Source: Pseudocitrobacter sp913778145 (GTDB lineage Bacteria > Pseudomonadota > Gammaproteobacteria > Enterobacterales > Enterobacteriaceae). Taken from it: 64,000 nucleotides of DNA. The notes beneath the pieces are model-generated. The model was not told the DNA's origin. It was given only the letters and a program-made list of their open reading frames with translations, and ran no database searches. Position 1 is the stretch's first letter. Each line of letters begins with the position of its first letter. Location of the stretch: assembly GCA_035726825.1 (NCBI GenBank), contig JALNTX010000005.1, forward strand, positions 309,701 to 373,700. Reading direction: 5' to 3'. The translations under genes were made by a program, and so were the position numbers. Positions 1-7,953 of the stretch are shown here, in pieces.

Positions 1-1
1 C

Positions 2-391
2 ATGATCAACAGACGTCTGGTTCACCGCTATCCACTGGAAGCATTGCTCAGGAATGCCGTATTCATCGCCGCTATTGCGGCGATAGTGCTGGCGGTCACC
101 ACCGGCCTGGGTGTGGGTGGAATTACCGTGATTGTCGGCGCTGTGTTCGTGTTCTTCTCTATGAATGGCATCATCGCAGCGACATCCACGGCTTGCGCTC
201 TGGACGCAGTGCCTAATGTGGCTGGCTCCGCGTCGGCGCTAATGGGCGCGTTACAATACGGCAGCGGCATCATCTCTTCACTTCTTCTTGCCCTGTTCAG
301 TGATGGCACACCCTGGACGATGGGCTGGATAATTGCGTTGTTTACAGCAGTCAGCGCCCTGATGGCACTGACCGTTCAGATAAAAAAATAA
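2..391 (+). CDS. Bcr/CflA-type MFS drug transporter, C-terminal part
   Basis: This is the last 129 residues of a major facilitator transporter whose start lies left of the window. About four hydrophobic helices are visible (roughly residues 14-35, 37-60, 75-100 and 105-125). The segment NGIIAATSTACALDAVPN followed by a Gly/Ala-rich GSASALMGALQYG stretch is typical of helices 10-11 of the Bcr/CflA drug-resistance group. It acts in the inner membrane as a proton-driven exporter; the substrate cannot be told from this part. It ends 7 bp before the stop codon of the convergent nitroreductase gene, with no terminator in between. The family call is fairly safe, the subfamily less so. Confidence 0.75.
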   Translation: MINRRLVHRYPLEALLRNAVFIAAIAAIVLAVTTGLGVGGITVIVGAVFVFFSMNGIIAATSTACALDAVPNVAGSASALMGALQYGSGIISSLLLALFSDGTPWTMGWIIALFTAVSALMALTVQIKK

Positions 392-398
392 AACGTCG

Positions 399-1079
399 TT
401 ATTGATGCCAGACGACACTTTCGTCCAGAGATACCCGCCCTTCCCTGTAACTCAGGGAGGGATGCGTTTCATCTGGGTTCCCAAAAGAAACACCGTAAAG
501 CAGCCTGAAGCCCTCAGGAACATTTAATATTCGACGCACCGTTTGGGCAAAATAACTCAGCACTGCCTGTGGAACGCCTGCGTAACCACGGGCTGCCAGG
601 GAAAGCAGGAATGTCTGGGCATACATACCGGCGTCAGAGGCTACGCGAACGTTGTCTCCTACAGCAGGAATGAACAGCAGGGCAACATGAGGCGCGCCGA
701 AAAATCTCACATTACGCTCGACCACTTCTGCGCGACTTAAGTTATCCCCCCGCGCCACGCCCAGTGCCTGATAGTACGAGCGCCCCTGCTCCGAAGCCCG
801 TTGCCTGAATGGCTCGGGATAGGCTTCTTTATCAAACGTACAATCAAGACTGTAGTTCCCAGCCATCAGATCTTCCGTAAGTGCGTGGCTTAATTCACGA
901 AGTTTATCTCCTGCAACGATATGCAGGGACCAGGGTTGAGTATTGCAGTTGGATGGTGCGCATTGCGCTTCGAGCAAAATGTCTTTGAGGATATCGCTGG
1001 GGATGGGAGATGGAAGAAAGGCTCTTGCCGAGTATCTGTTTTTTACTACCTCACTAAATGTTGGCTCTTGCGTACTCAT
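399..1079 (-). CDS. nitroreductase family protein (FMN-dependent)
   Basis: The 226-residue protein has the nitroreductase fold signatures: an N-terminal NRYSARAF segment (phosphate contact to FMN), CAPSNCNTQPW near residues 40-50 and GYAGVPQAVLSYF near residue 167. Family members reduce nitroaromatics, quinones or enones with NAD(P)H in the cytoplasm. A clear paralogue lies at 32501-33178 with the same PSNCNTQPW and FFGAPHVALLF blocks, so the island carries two copies of this type. An inverted repeat with core ATGAA-N5-TTCAT lies about 105 bp upstream of the start and may be its operator. The gene is convergent with the transporter remnant. The substrate is unknown. Confidence 0.9.
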   Translation of the reverse strand: MSTQEPTFSEVVKNRYSARAFLPSPIPSDILKDILLEAQCAPSNCNTQPWSLHIVAGDKLRELSHALTEDLMAGNYSLDCTFDKEAYPEPFRQRASEQGRSYYQALGVARGDNLSRAEVVERNVRFFGAPHVALLFIPAVGDNVRVASDAGMYAQTFLLSLAARGYAGVPQAVLSYFAQTVRRILNVPEGFRLLYGVSFGNPDETHPSLSYREGRVSLDESVVWHQ

Positions 1080-1182
1080 TTGCTTCTCCGCCTGAAAGTA
1101 ATTTGAAGTGAGTGATTCACTCTCTCCCGATCCATCCTGTCACATCAGGCTCATCGTTTTCATTCCCGGTTCCAGATTAGGT

Positions 1183-1201
1183 CTATGAATTCCATTCATA
1201 G
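1183..1201. promoter_or_regulatory. inverted repeat, possible LysR operator
   Basis: A perfect 8-bp inverted repeat, CTATGAAT-TCC-ATTCATAG, lies in the 258-bp leader of the nitroreductase gene. Its core ATGAA-N5-TTCAT recurs at 29315-29329 upstream of a LysR gene. The 15-bp length and dyad symmetry suit a LysR-type site, but binding is inferred only. Confidence 0.4.
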
Positions 1202-1299
1202 CGCCTATTTAAGCAGCGTAATTATCTTTAACCGCAACTTCGTTAATCTGGGTTTATCGCGTGAACACGTAAGCGGAAGTGGCTACAGCGGATGAACAT

Positions 1300-1322
1300 A
1301 CCCCAGCCTGCGCGGCTGGGGT
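1300..1322. terminator. hairpin after the 1338-2387 hydrolase gene
   Basis: Nine-base-pair GC-rich arms ACCCCAGCC and GGCTGGGGT are separated by 5 bases, 15 bp beyond the stop codon of the minus-strand hydrolase. There is no long T run, so termination is likely but not certain. Confidence 0.5.
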
Positions 1323-1337
1323 GTCGTTGGAGGCTAA

Positions 1338-2387
1338 CTAAATATTCTTATCAAAGAAGACGTCTAACTTTTGCATTGCCTGGTCAACGTATTTGGGCAC
1401 CCAATACGTCTCGATATGGGTAGCGCCATCGATCAGGAAGAGTTCTTTGTCCTTCGTACCGGTGGCCTTCGCGAACGCATCTTCAGTCATATAGAGCGTA
1501 TCCGCTTTTGTGCCGGCAATCATCAACAGCGGTTTATTGATGAGATTGATATGATCCGTTACGTCAAAGCTCATCAAATCCAGAAGGCTGCTGGTAGTGT
1601 ATTTAAACGTGGAGTTAGGGTGCGCGTGGGTTTTCCAGTAGTACTCGTAGCCCTGGCGATACAAGGCAAAGGGTAATTTAGCAATCTGTTCATCAGTCAG
1701 GTTAGCATCGCCGGAGTAAAGCACTTCTCCTCCGGCTGCTTCCTGAGCACGAGCGTCAGAAGCCTGCTGAAGACGCTGCTGGATAGTATCCAGCTGTGAA
1801 TCCTGCATACCGTTACGGCGCACAAGGCCTGAATTAAACATGCTGATAGTTGCAATCGATTTAAACCGTTTGTCCGTCTCGGCAGCAACCAGTGAATAAC
1901 CGCCACCACCGCAAATGCCAAGCAGACCGAGGCGGCCGGTATCGACACCAGGATACTGGCTGATGTAGTCAGCCATGCCGTGAATGTCCTCGATACGATT
2001 AGCAGGTTTATCCACGCTGCGAGGCATCCCACCGCTGGCGCCCTGATACGCCGCATCGGCGGTAATCGTGATGTAGCCCTGCTCGGCAAGACGCTGGGCA
2101 TACAACCCGGCGACCTGTTCTTTTACGCCGCCATTAGGATGTGCAACCACCACGGCCGGGTATTTTTTGGCGGGATCGTAGTTAGCAGGGGTATAGACAT
2201 TCGCAGCAATCTGGATGCCATGCAGATCGTATTTCACTGGGTGAATGTTGACCTTACCATTGACGTTCTCGGTGATGGCTCCGTCATAGACGAGAGTGAA
2301 TGGATTTTTTTTGTAATCAGCCGCATTGACTGAGGTCACTCCAGCCATTGCCGTGAGTAACATTGCACTGATAAGCGTGAATTTCAT
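1338..2387 (-). CDS. exported alpha/beta hydrolase (YcjY/dienelactone hydrolase-like)
   Basis: The 349-residue protein starts with a Sec signal peptide (MKFTLISAMLLTAMAGVTSVNA, cleavage near residue 22). The alpha/beta hydrolase core has an oxyanion segment AHPNGGVKEQ near residue 82 and a nucleophile elbow GLLGICGGGGYS near residue 155, where the central residue is Cys rather than Ser, as in dienelactone hydrolases. A late ATHIE segment near 325 supplies the catalytic His. It should act in the periplasm on an ester, lactone or similar bond; the substrate is unknown. A paralogue with the same GICG elbow is at 14816-15859. The gene is divergent from the 2636 reductase and shares a 248-bp region containing TGTCA/TGACA repeats. 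Confidence 0.85.
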   Translation of the reverse strand: MKFTLISAMLLTAMAGVTSVNAADYKKNPFTLVYDGAITENVNGKVNIHPVKYDLHGIQIAANVYTPANYDPAKKYPAVVVAHPNGGVKEQVAGLYAQRLAEQGYITITADAAYQGASGGMPRSVDKPANRIEDIHGMADYISQYPGVDTGRLGLLGICGGGGYSLVAAETDKRFKSIATISMFNSGLVRRNGMQDSQLDTIQQRLQQASDARAQEAAGGEVLYSGDANLTDEQIAKLPFALYRQGYEYYWKTHAHPNSTFKYTTSSLLDLMSFDVTDHINLINKPLLMIAGTKADTLYMTEDAFAKATGTKDKELFLIDGATHIETYWVPKYVDQAMQKLDVFFDKNI

Positions 2388-2528
2388 GGTCTCTCCCGAT
2401 GAGTGTCGGCCTGGTTATACAGGCTCGCAGAATCAAATTTGCAGGCTCAGATTAGGCGGAGAGGGCTGTCAGCATCGTGACAGGGAAATAACATTTTTGT
2501 CAGGAACAGACTGGATAGGTAGGTGTTT

Positions 2529-2544
2529 CTGACAACGCTGTCAG
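2529..2544. promoter_or_regulatory. CusR-like inverted repeat before the Tat-type reductase gene
   Basis: CTGACA-ACGC-TGTCAG is a perfect 6-bp dyad with 4-base spacing, close to the TGACAA-N2-TTGTCA boxes bound by CusR/HprR-type regulators. It lies about 90 bp before the start of the reductase gene, which is directly followed by a CusR-like regulator gene. A second repeat in the opposite sense (CTGTCA-N6-TGACAG) is at 2466-2483. Related copies are at 5938-5953 and 30209-30224. Confidence 0.55.
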
Positions 2545-2635
2545 GTAGCCGTCAGCTTTATGTTGGCAATCACAACGCAGAATGGTCCCGCTTAAATGAG
2601 AGTCATGTTTAATTTTCTGAGAAACGGAGCGATCA

Positions 2636-3802
2636 ATGAAAAGCCAGAATGCCCCAACAATGCCAGAGCGGCGCAAGCTATTAGTCGCCGGGGCCGGTAT
2701 TGCCGCCGCCTCGCTGATTCCCCACGTATCAGCGACGAGCCAAACCTCTCAGGTCGATTCATCCAGACAATCCAGCCAACGCCCTTCAGCTCCTGGCAAG
2801 CGTAAACTCGGGAAGCTGGAAGTTTCTGCCATCGGTCTGGGCGTGCAGAACATGAGTCGTAAATACGACACGTTCGTTCCCTGGCGTCCCGAGATGATCA
2901 ATGTTATCCGTCGGGCATTTGATGAAGGGGTAACGTTCTTCGACGCTGCTGAAGCCTACGGCCCGTTTGAAGTCGAAAAAATTCTCGGGGAAGGCGTCGC
3001 CCCGTTCAGGGACAAAATCGTTATCGCCACCAAGTTTGGCTGGAACATTGACCAACAGACGGGTAAGCGTCTGCCGGGCCTTAACAGCAGACCTGAGCAT
3101 ATCCGACAGGTCGTCGACAATATGCTCAAACGCCTGCGTACCGATCGTATCGATTTACTGTATCAACACCGGGTTGATCCACACATCCCGATCGAAGATG
3201 TCGCCGGTGTGGTTAAAGATTTAATGGATCAAGGGAAAGTCCTGCACTGGGGTCAGTCAGAAATGGGCATCAATACGCTGAAGCGCGCCCATGCGGTATT
3301 ACCCGTGACCGCCTTACAAAGTGAGTACTCCATGCTCTGGCGTGGCCCAGAAAAGCAGGTGCTTCCGGTATGTGAAGAGCTGGGCATTGGGTTCGTGCCA
3401 TGGAGCCCGCTCGGCGTGCAGTTTTTAACGGGCTGGATTGATGAGAATACCCGGTTCGCTGCCGGTGATTTCCGCGCGATAGAAACACGCTTCTCGCCTG
3501 ATAACCTACCACATAACTTACAGCTGGTGGCGCTACTGAAATCCTGGGCAATAAGAAAAAATGCCGCACCGGGGCAGATTGCACTGACATGGCTCCTGGC
3601 CCGTAAACCGTGGATTGTTCCCATTCCTGGCACCACCAATAAAGACCATATGCTGCAAAACACAGCGGCTACCGGCGTGTCGCTGACGTCCGCCGAGATG
3701 TCCGAGCTCACCCGCTCACTGGACGCGATCACTATCCAAGGTCAACGTCTGCCGGATGCTGTGCAGGTTTATTCCGATGTTGAAGCACCGATGAAAAGTT
3801 AA
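2636..3802 (+). CDS. aldo/keto reductase with a twin-arginine signal
   Basis: A 388-residue aldo/keto reductase with an N-terminal extension. Residues 9-33 read MPERRKLLVAGAGIAAASL, a twin-arginine motif followed by a hydrophobic stretch, then a Ser/Gln-rich linker to about residue 53. The catalytic set is visible as FFDAAEAYG (Asp and Tyr), VIATKFG (Lys) and LLYQHRVDP (His). The NADPH-binding end has VPIPGTTNKDH. The cytoplasmic relative at 27366-28355 shares these blocks and has no such extension. If Tat-exported, the enzyme would fold with its cofactor before export. It starts the run that continues 14 bp later with a response regulator gene, so it may be both a target and a neighbour of that system. 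Confidence 0.88.
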   Translation: MKSQNAPTMPERRKLLVAGAGIAAASLIPHVSATSQTSQVDSSRQSSQRPSAPGKRKLGKLEVSAIGLGVQNMSRKYDTFVPWRPEMINVIRRAFDEGVTFFDAAEAYGPFEVEKILGEGVAPFRDKIVIATKFGWNIDQQTGKRLPGLNSRPEHIRQVVDNMLKRLRTDRIDLLYQHRVDPHIPIEDVAGVVKDLMDQGKVLHWGQSEMGINTLKRAHAVLPVTALQSEYSMLWRGPEKQVLPVCEELGIGFVPWSPLGVQFLTGWIDENTRFAAGDFRAIETRFSPDNLPHNLQLVALLKSWAIRKNAAPGQIALTWLLARKPWIVPIPGTTNKDHMLQNTAATGVSLTSAEMSELTRSLDAITIQGQRLPDAVQVYSDVEAPMKS

Positions 3803-3816
3803 GAGGAAGTCCCGTT

Positions 3817-4497
3817 ATGCGCCTGTTGTTAGTCGAAGATGAAGAAAAAACGTCAACCTATCTCAACCGTGCGTTGAGTGAGTCCGGATTTACGGTAGAT
3901 GTCTCTGCAGATGGAGCTGAAGGTCTTCATTACGCGCTGGAGTTCGACTACGACGCGATAATACTGGATGTGATGCTGCCAGGTATGGACGGCTATCGGG
4001 TTCTCGAGGGTGTGCGGGCAGTCAAACAGACGCCGGTGCTGATGCTCTCGGCACGGGGATCGGTCGACGAGCGCGTTAAAGGGCTTCGCCTTGGCGCGGA
4101 TGATTATCTGCCCAAGCCCTTTTCGCTTATTGAGCTGGTGGCGCGTATTCAGGCACTGGTACGTCGCCGCGCTACGGATGGCGCAGACATCACTCAGTTG
4201 CAGATTCACGATCTGCATCTTGACCTGCTGGCTCGCCGGGTATTTCGCGCCGGAACGCGGCTGGAGCTGACCGCGAAAGAGTTTTCCCTGCTGAGCCTTC
4301 TGGCCCGGCATCAGGGGGAGATCCTGTCAAAGATGATGATTGCGGAGCAGATATGGGACATGAATTTTGACAGCGATGCCAATGTAGTCGAAGTCGCCAT
4401 TAAACGACTTCGAGCCAAAGTTGATGCTCCGTTCGATATCAAGCTGTTACATACCGTTCGTGGCATGGGGTATGTCCTTGAAGTCCGGTCAGAATAG
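3817..4497 (+). CDS. OmpR/PhoB-family response regulator (CusR/HprR-like)
   Basis: The 226-residue protein has a receiver domain (phosphoacceptor Asp51 in ILDVMLPG, conserved Lys100 in LPKPF) and a C-terminal winged-helix DNA-binding domain with ELTAKEFSLLSLLARHQGEILS and VAIKRLRAKVD. The phrase DSDANVVEVAIKRLRAKVDAPF is the signature of the metal/oxidant group (CusR, PcoR, HprR). CusR-like operators occur upstream at 2529, before the cupin gene at 5938 and before the BhsA-like gene at 30209. It is probably the activator of this run, phosphorylated by the kinase encoded next. Confidence 0.93.
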   Translation: MRLLLVEDEEKTSTYLNRALSESGFTVDVSADGAEGLHYALEFDYDAIILDVMLPGMDGYRVLEGVRAVKQTPVLMLSARGSVDERVKGLRLGADDYLPKPFSLIELVARIQALVRRRATDGADITQLQIHDLHLDLLARRVFRAGTRLELTAKEFSLLSLLARHQGEILSKMMIAEQIWDMNFDSDANVVEVAIKRLRAKVDAPFDIKLLHTVRGMGYVLEVRSE

Positions 4498-4511
4498 TGA
4501 AGGGGATAAAC

Positions 4512-5969
4512 ATGTCTAAGCGTTCCATCTCCGTTCACCTGGCGCTGATGTTTGCCTTATCCGCGCTGCTGATTGTGTCAGTTATCGGCATCCTGCTCAG
4601 AAGCTCCTTGCATGACTCTTTGCAAAAGCAGATGCACAACGAATTGTTATTCCGTGAATCATTAATGAGCCCGTGGATCACCGCCCGAACCTCCGCTGAC
4701 GGCTGGTCTACGCTGGCCAATAAATTCACCGTGTTAACCAATTCTGAAGGTGAGCGCGTTCGCTACTGGATAGTAAGCGATAACCCACGCTTTAGCATAG
4801 GGGGAACACCACCGGTGGGTGTTCAGTGGTCTTCTTTACAGGAAGGCTTTAATAAAGTGCCCGGCGCATCAGAAGGTGCATGCTCGCTGTTTCTGTTAGT
4901 GAAAACGATCCCCGCCAACGGTGAAAGGCCTGAGCTTCGCTATGTGGTTGCCATCGACTCCACGCCGTACATGGGCACACTCGATGCGTTCACGCGTACA
5001 CTGCTGATTATTACCGCACTGGGCGTCGTGATTGTCGCCTTACTGGGGTACGTCGTTTCAAGGATCGGTCTTCGTCCCGTTGGGGCGCTCAGTAAACAGG
5101 CGAGGCAACTCGCTCCCGGGGACCATGGTCAGCGCCTGAATACCGAAGCATTACCTGACGAATTACAGCAATTAGCATCATCTTTTAATGGCGTGCTGGA
5201 ACGGCAAGAGGTCGCCTGGAGGCAGCTCGAAAGCTTTAATGCCGATGTTGCGCATGAGCTCCGGACTCCGCTAACTAATCTGATTGGCCAGACGCAACTG
5301 GGTCTCTCACGCCGACGTTCACATGATGAACTGGAAGAGTTACTGGGCTCCAATCTGGAAGAACTTGAACGCATGACGTCTATCGTTAACGACATGCTGT
5401 TCCTGTCCCATGCCCACGCGGGTGAACATGCTTCCCAGCTTACGCAGGTGTCCCTGCGCGAAGAAACCCTAAAAACAGCGGAGTATGTGGAACCCTCTTT
5501 TGCTGAAAAACAGCTCTCTCTCGATGTTCAGGGCGACGTCACCGCAGACATCGACCGACGACTGTTCCACCGTTCACTGGCCAATTTACTGGAAAACAGC
5601 GCAAGACACTCCCCCTCCAACAGTACGGTTACGGTGCGGTTAAGCGAAACCGGTCATCAAGCCTGTGTTGAAGTGTCAAACCTGGGCGATCCAATAGCAC
5701 CAGAGCACTTACACCGGCTTTTCGAGCGGTTCTATCGCGTTGACACCTCCCGGGCCAGGAGTGATACCCATCATGGACTGGGCCTGTCGATCGTGCGTGC
5801 CGTCGCCATTATGCACCGGGGAGATGTCTTTGCCCGTAGTGAAGGAGGCATCAATACTTTTGGCCTCACCTTTGCGCTACAAGCGGATAAAGCGGCAGAC
5901 AATGCTCAATCCGTTACTGAGCCGGGACCCGGGTTAACTGACAGAATTGTCAGGGGGGCGTCAGCCTGA
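4512..5969 (+). CDS. sensor histidine kinase (CusS/HprS-like)
   Basis: I place the start at the ATG at 4512 (AGGGG six bases before it) rather than a GTG overlapping the regulator stop. The 485-residue kinase has helix 1 (about 10-30), a periplasmic sensor of about 130 residues, helix 2 (about 163-183), a HAMP segment, an H-box DVAHELRTPLTN with His248, an N-box LLENSARHSP and a G-box HHGLGLSIV. This is the layout of the heavy-metal sensor kinase group. The sensor domain contains a single Cys at about 123 and no obvious His/Met metal cluster, so an oxidant or electrophile signal is as possible as a metal. Its 3' end overlaps a CusR-like box. Confidence 0.93.
   Translation: MSKRSISVHLALMFALSALLIVSVIGILLRSSLHDSLQKQMHNELLFRESLMSPWITARTSADGWSTLANKFTVLTNSEGERVRYWIVSDNPRFSIGGTPPVGVQWSSLQEGFNKVPGASEGACSLFLLVKTIPANGERPELRYVVAIDSTPYMGTLDAFTRTLLIITALGVVIVALLGYVVSRIGLRPVGALSKQARQLAPGDHGQRLNTEALPDELQQLASSFNGVLERQEVAWRQLESFNADVAHELRTPLTNLIGQTQLGLSRRRSHDELEELLGSNLEELERMTSIVNDMLFLSHAHAGEHASQLTQVSLREETLKTAEYVEPSFAEKQLSLDVQGDVTADIDRRLFHRSLANLLENSARHSPSNSTVTVRLSETGHQACVEVSNLGDPIAPEHLHRLFERFYRVDTSRARSDTHHGLGLSIVRAVAIMHRGDVFARSEGGINTFGLTFALQADKAADNAQSVTEPGPGLTDRIVRGASA
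5938..5953. promoter_or_regulatory. CusR-like inverted repeat inside the 3' end of the kinase gene
   Basis: CTGACA-GAAT-TGTCAG, a perfect 6-bp dyad with the same 4-base spacing as the copy at 2529, lies in the last codons of the kinase gene and about 80 bp before the cupin start. It would allow separate induction of the downstream cupin-CMD-flavodoxin genes by the regulator encoded at 3817-4497. Confidence 0.55.
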
Positions 5970-6033
5970 CGTCATCACCCTCCCGATAAAATCATCGCAG
6001 GCAATCCCCTCTTCATTGATAAGGACGCTTTGC

Positions 6034-6513
6034 ATGATTAGACATTTACGTTACCTCGGGCTGTTACTGTCCCTCTTCACATTTTCATCCTGGGCAGCGG
6101 AGCAAAATCCCGCTGTCTATATCGCCCCTGCAGGAAGTCAGAACGCGGTGTTCGGGCCAGCCGAGAACTTTACCGGTCGTGTCAGGGTTGATCCTCTCTT
6201 CAAACCGGATAACGACATCCCTGTTTCCGGGGCTTATATCACGTTTGAACCCGGCGCTCGTTCCGCCTGGCATACGCATCCGGCAGGTCAGCGGCTGATT
6301 GTGACCTCGGGTGTTGGGCTCACCCAACAAGAAGGCCAGCCGGTGCAGGTTATCCGCGCCGGTGACGTTGTCTCTTGCCCGGCGGGCGTCAAACACTGGC
6401 ACGGGGCGGCACCCGGCAGCGCGATGACGCATCTGGCGATAACCGGGATTGTGGATGGCAAAAGCGTTAACTGGATGGAGAAAGTGACAGATGAACAATA
6501 CCACGCCCATTAA
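6034..6513 (+). CDS. exported cupin-domain protein
   Basis: The ATG at 6034 has an AAGGA site and opens a Sec signal peptide (LRYLGLLLSLFTFSSWAA), giving 159 residues. The single cupin barrel shows HTHPAGQRLIVTSG (metal-binding His pair) and GVKHWHGAAP (third His), as in small manganese or iron cupins that accompany CMD proteins. Its paralogue at 18899-19357 has the same HTHPAGQ and RHWHGA motifs and also a signal peptide, and in both cases a CMD gene follows immediately. The stop overlaps the start of the CMD gene by 23 bp, implying translational coupling. It probably acts in the periplasm; the reaction is unknown. Confidence 0.88.
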   Translation: MIRHLRYLGLLLSLFTFSSWAAEQNPAVYIAPAGSQNAVFGPAENFTGRVRVDPLFKPDNDIPVSGAYITFEPGARSAWHTHPAGQRLIVTSGVGLTQQEGQPVQVIRAGDVVSCPAGVKHWHGAAPGSAMTHLAITGIVDGKSVNWMEKVTDEQYHAH

Positions 6514-7252
6514 AACATTAGCGGCAGCGGTACTGCTGACCTTTGGTTCTGGTCTCGCGGCACATGCTGCGTCCGTCAATAAAGGAGCCTCAGAAATGAA
6601 CCACGAACAAACGGTTTCAGATACGCTGTCAGCCAGCCAACAGGCCATCCCGTTGATTGCGGCATCGATGGCCAGCAGCCAGATGGATAAGCTGAATGCA
6701 GCCCTGAATCAGGGTCTTGACGCAGGGCTCACGATAAACGAAACCAAAGAGATTCTCGTCCAGCTTTATGCCTATACGGGCTTCCCCCGTAGCCTGAATG
6801 CGCTTAGTGAACTGATGAAGGTCGTCGAAGCACGTAAACAACGTGGTATCAAAGACGTTGAGGGTAAAGAACCGGTTGCCCCGATCCCTGTCGGGGATGA
6901 GCTTCGCCGTGTCGGTACCGCAAACCAGACAAAAATCTCAGGCGCTCCCGTCCAGGGCCCACTGTTTGATTTTGCCCCAGTGATTAACCAGTTCCTGCAC
7001 ACGCACCTTTTCGGCGACATTTTCGCCCGTGATAACCTCGACTGGCAAAGCCGCGAGCTGGCAACGGTTGGCGCATTAGCGGCCACGCCGGGCGTCGAAT
7101 CACAACTGCTGTCGCATACGCGAGCAAGCATGCGGGTCGGCCTGACGGCGTCGCAACTGCGCCAGCTGGCACAAGTTCTGCGTGAACATGGCGAAAGTGA
7201 TGCAGCAACGCGAGCTGAAAAGGCGCTACAACAGGCGCTCGCAAACAATTAG
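6491..7252 (+). CDS. exported carboxymuconolactone decarboxylase-family protein
   Basis: The 253-residue protein has a Sec signal peptide (residues 1-26, ending AAHAA) and two CMD-type helical repeats, with NETKEILVQLYAYTGFPRSLNAL near residue 80 and SRELATVGALAATPGVESQLLSHTRASMRVGLT near 195. No CxxC pair is present, so it is not an AhpD-type peroxidase. An internal ATG at 6596 (Met36) has its own AAGGAG site eight bases upstream, exactly at the start of the mature domain, so a cytoplasmic form may also be made. The gene overlaps the cupin gene and is followed 9 bp later by the flavodoxin gene. The catalytic role is not known. Confidence 0.88.
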   Translation: MNNTTPIKTLAAAVLLTFGSGLAAHAASVNKGASEMNHEQTVSDTLSASQQAIPLIAASMASSQMDKLNAALNQGLDAGLTINETKEILVQLYAYTGFPRSLNALSELMKVVEARKQRGIKDVEGKEPVAPIPVGDELRRVGTANQTKISGAPVQGPLFDFAPVINQFLHTHLFGDIFARDNLDWQSRELATVGALAATPGVESQLLSHTRASMRVGLTASQLRQLAQVLREHGESDAATRAEKALQQALANN

Positions 7253-7261
7253 GAGTGGATT

Positions 7262-7846
7262 ATGGAGCATGATCCCAACCGCAGAATGTTAATCACCGCA
7301 CTTGCCGGGCTGACGCTGGCGAACGTTTCTTTTGCCTCAGCTGCGACCGGAACCGCAAACGTGCAAGGTAAAAGCCGTGTTCTGGTGGCGTACTTTTCCC
7401 GCAGCGGAAATACACGGGTGATTGCGGGCGTCATTCACCGCAGCCTGAATACAGATCTGTTTGAAATCGAACCGGCTACGCCTTATCCGGAAGACTATTT
7501 TCAGACCGTTGAACAGGCGAAAAAAGAGCGTGAGTGGGGAGTAAAACCGGTATTAAAAAATAGCGTTGCAGATATCTCACGCTACGAGACCGTGTATTTA
7601 GGCTTTCCGATCTGGGGGACCAGCGTGCCGCCTGTAGTGCAAGCATTTCTCAGCAGCCACAACCTTGCGGGCAAATTACTCATCCCCTTTATTACTCACG
7701 GTGGCTACGGTAAAGGAGACAGCGACGACATCCTTGCCAGTCTCGCCCCAACTGCGCATCGGGAAAAACCGCTGGTCATTGAATGCGACCAGGAGCGAAG
7801 AACCACTGAAACGGTAACAAGTTGGTTAGAGACAATACGCAGTTAA
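7262..7846 (+). CDS. flavodoxin-like protein with a twin-arginine signal
   Basis: The 194-residue protein begins DPNRRMLITALAGLTLANVSFASA, a likely Tat signal. The FMN phosphate loop follows in VLVAYFSRSGNTR (about residues 40-52), with the flavin-stacking YLGFPIWGTSVPP at about 118-131 and ITHGGYGKGDS near 155. This is the long-chain flavodoxin/WrbA-like fold of the Flavodoxin_4 type. Tat export would allow the flavin to be loaded before crossing the membrane. It sits 9 bp after the CMD gene and probably supplies electrons to, or accepts them from, the neighbouring enzymes. That partnership is inferred. Confidence 0.88.
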   Translation: MEHDPNRRMLITALAGLTLANVSFASAATGTANVQGKSRVLVAYFSRSGNTRVIAGVIHRSLNTDLFEIEPATPYPEDYFQTVEQAKKEREWGVKPVLKNSVADISRYETVYLGFPIWGTSVPPVVQAFLSSHNLAGKLLIPFITHGGYGKGDSDDILASLAPTAHREKPLVIECDQERRTTETVTSWLETIRS

Positions 7847-7953
7847 TCGTCCGCATTCATGAGTCTGCCAAATAAGGGCAATCAGGGGTGCTAAATAATT
7901 AACGCTGACTACTCAGATATGATTGAACGGCAAACATAACAGAGGATGTAATC

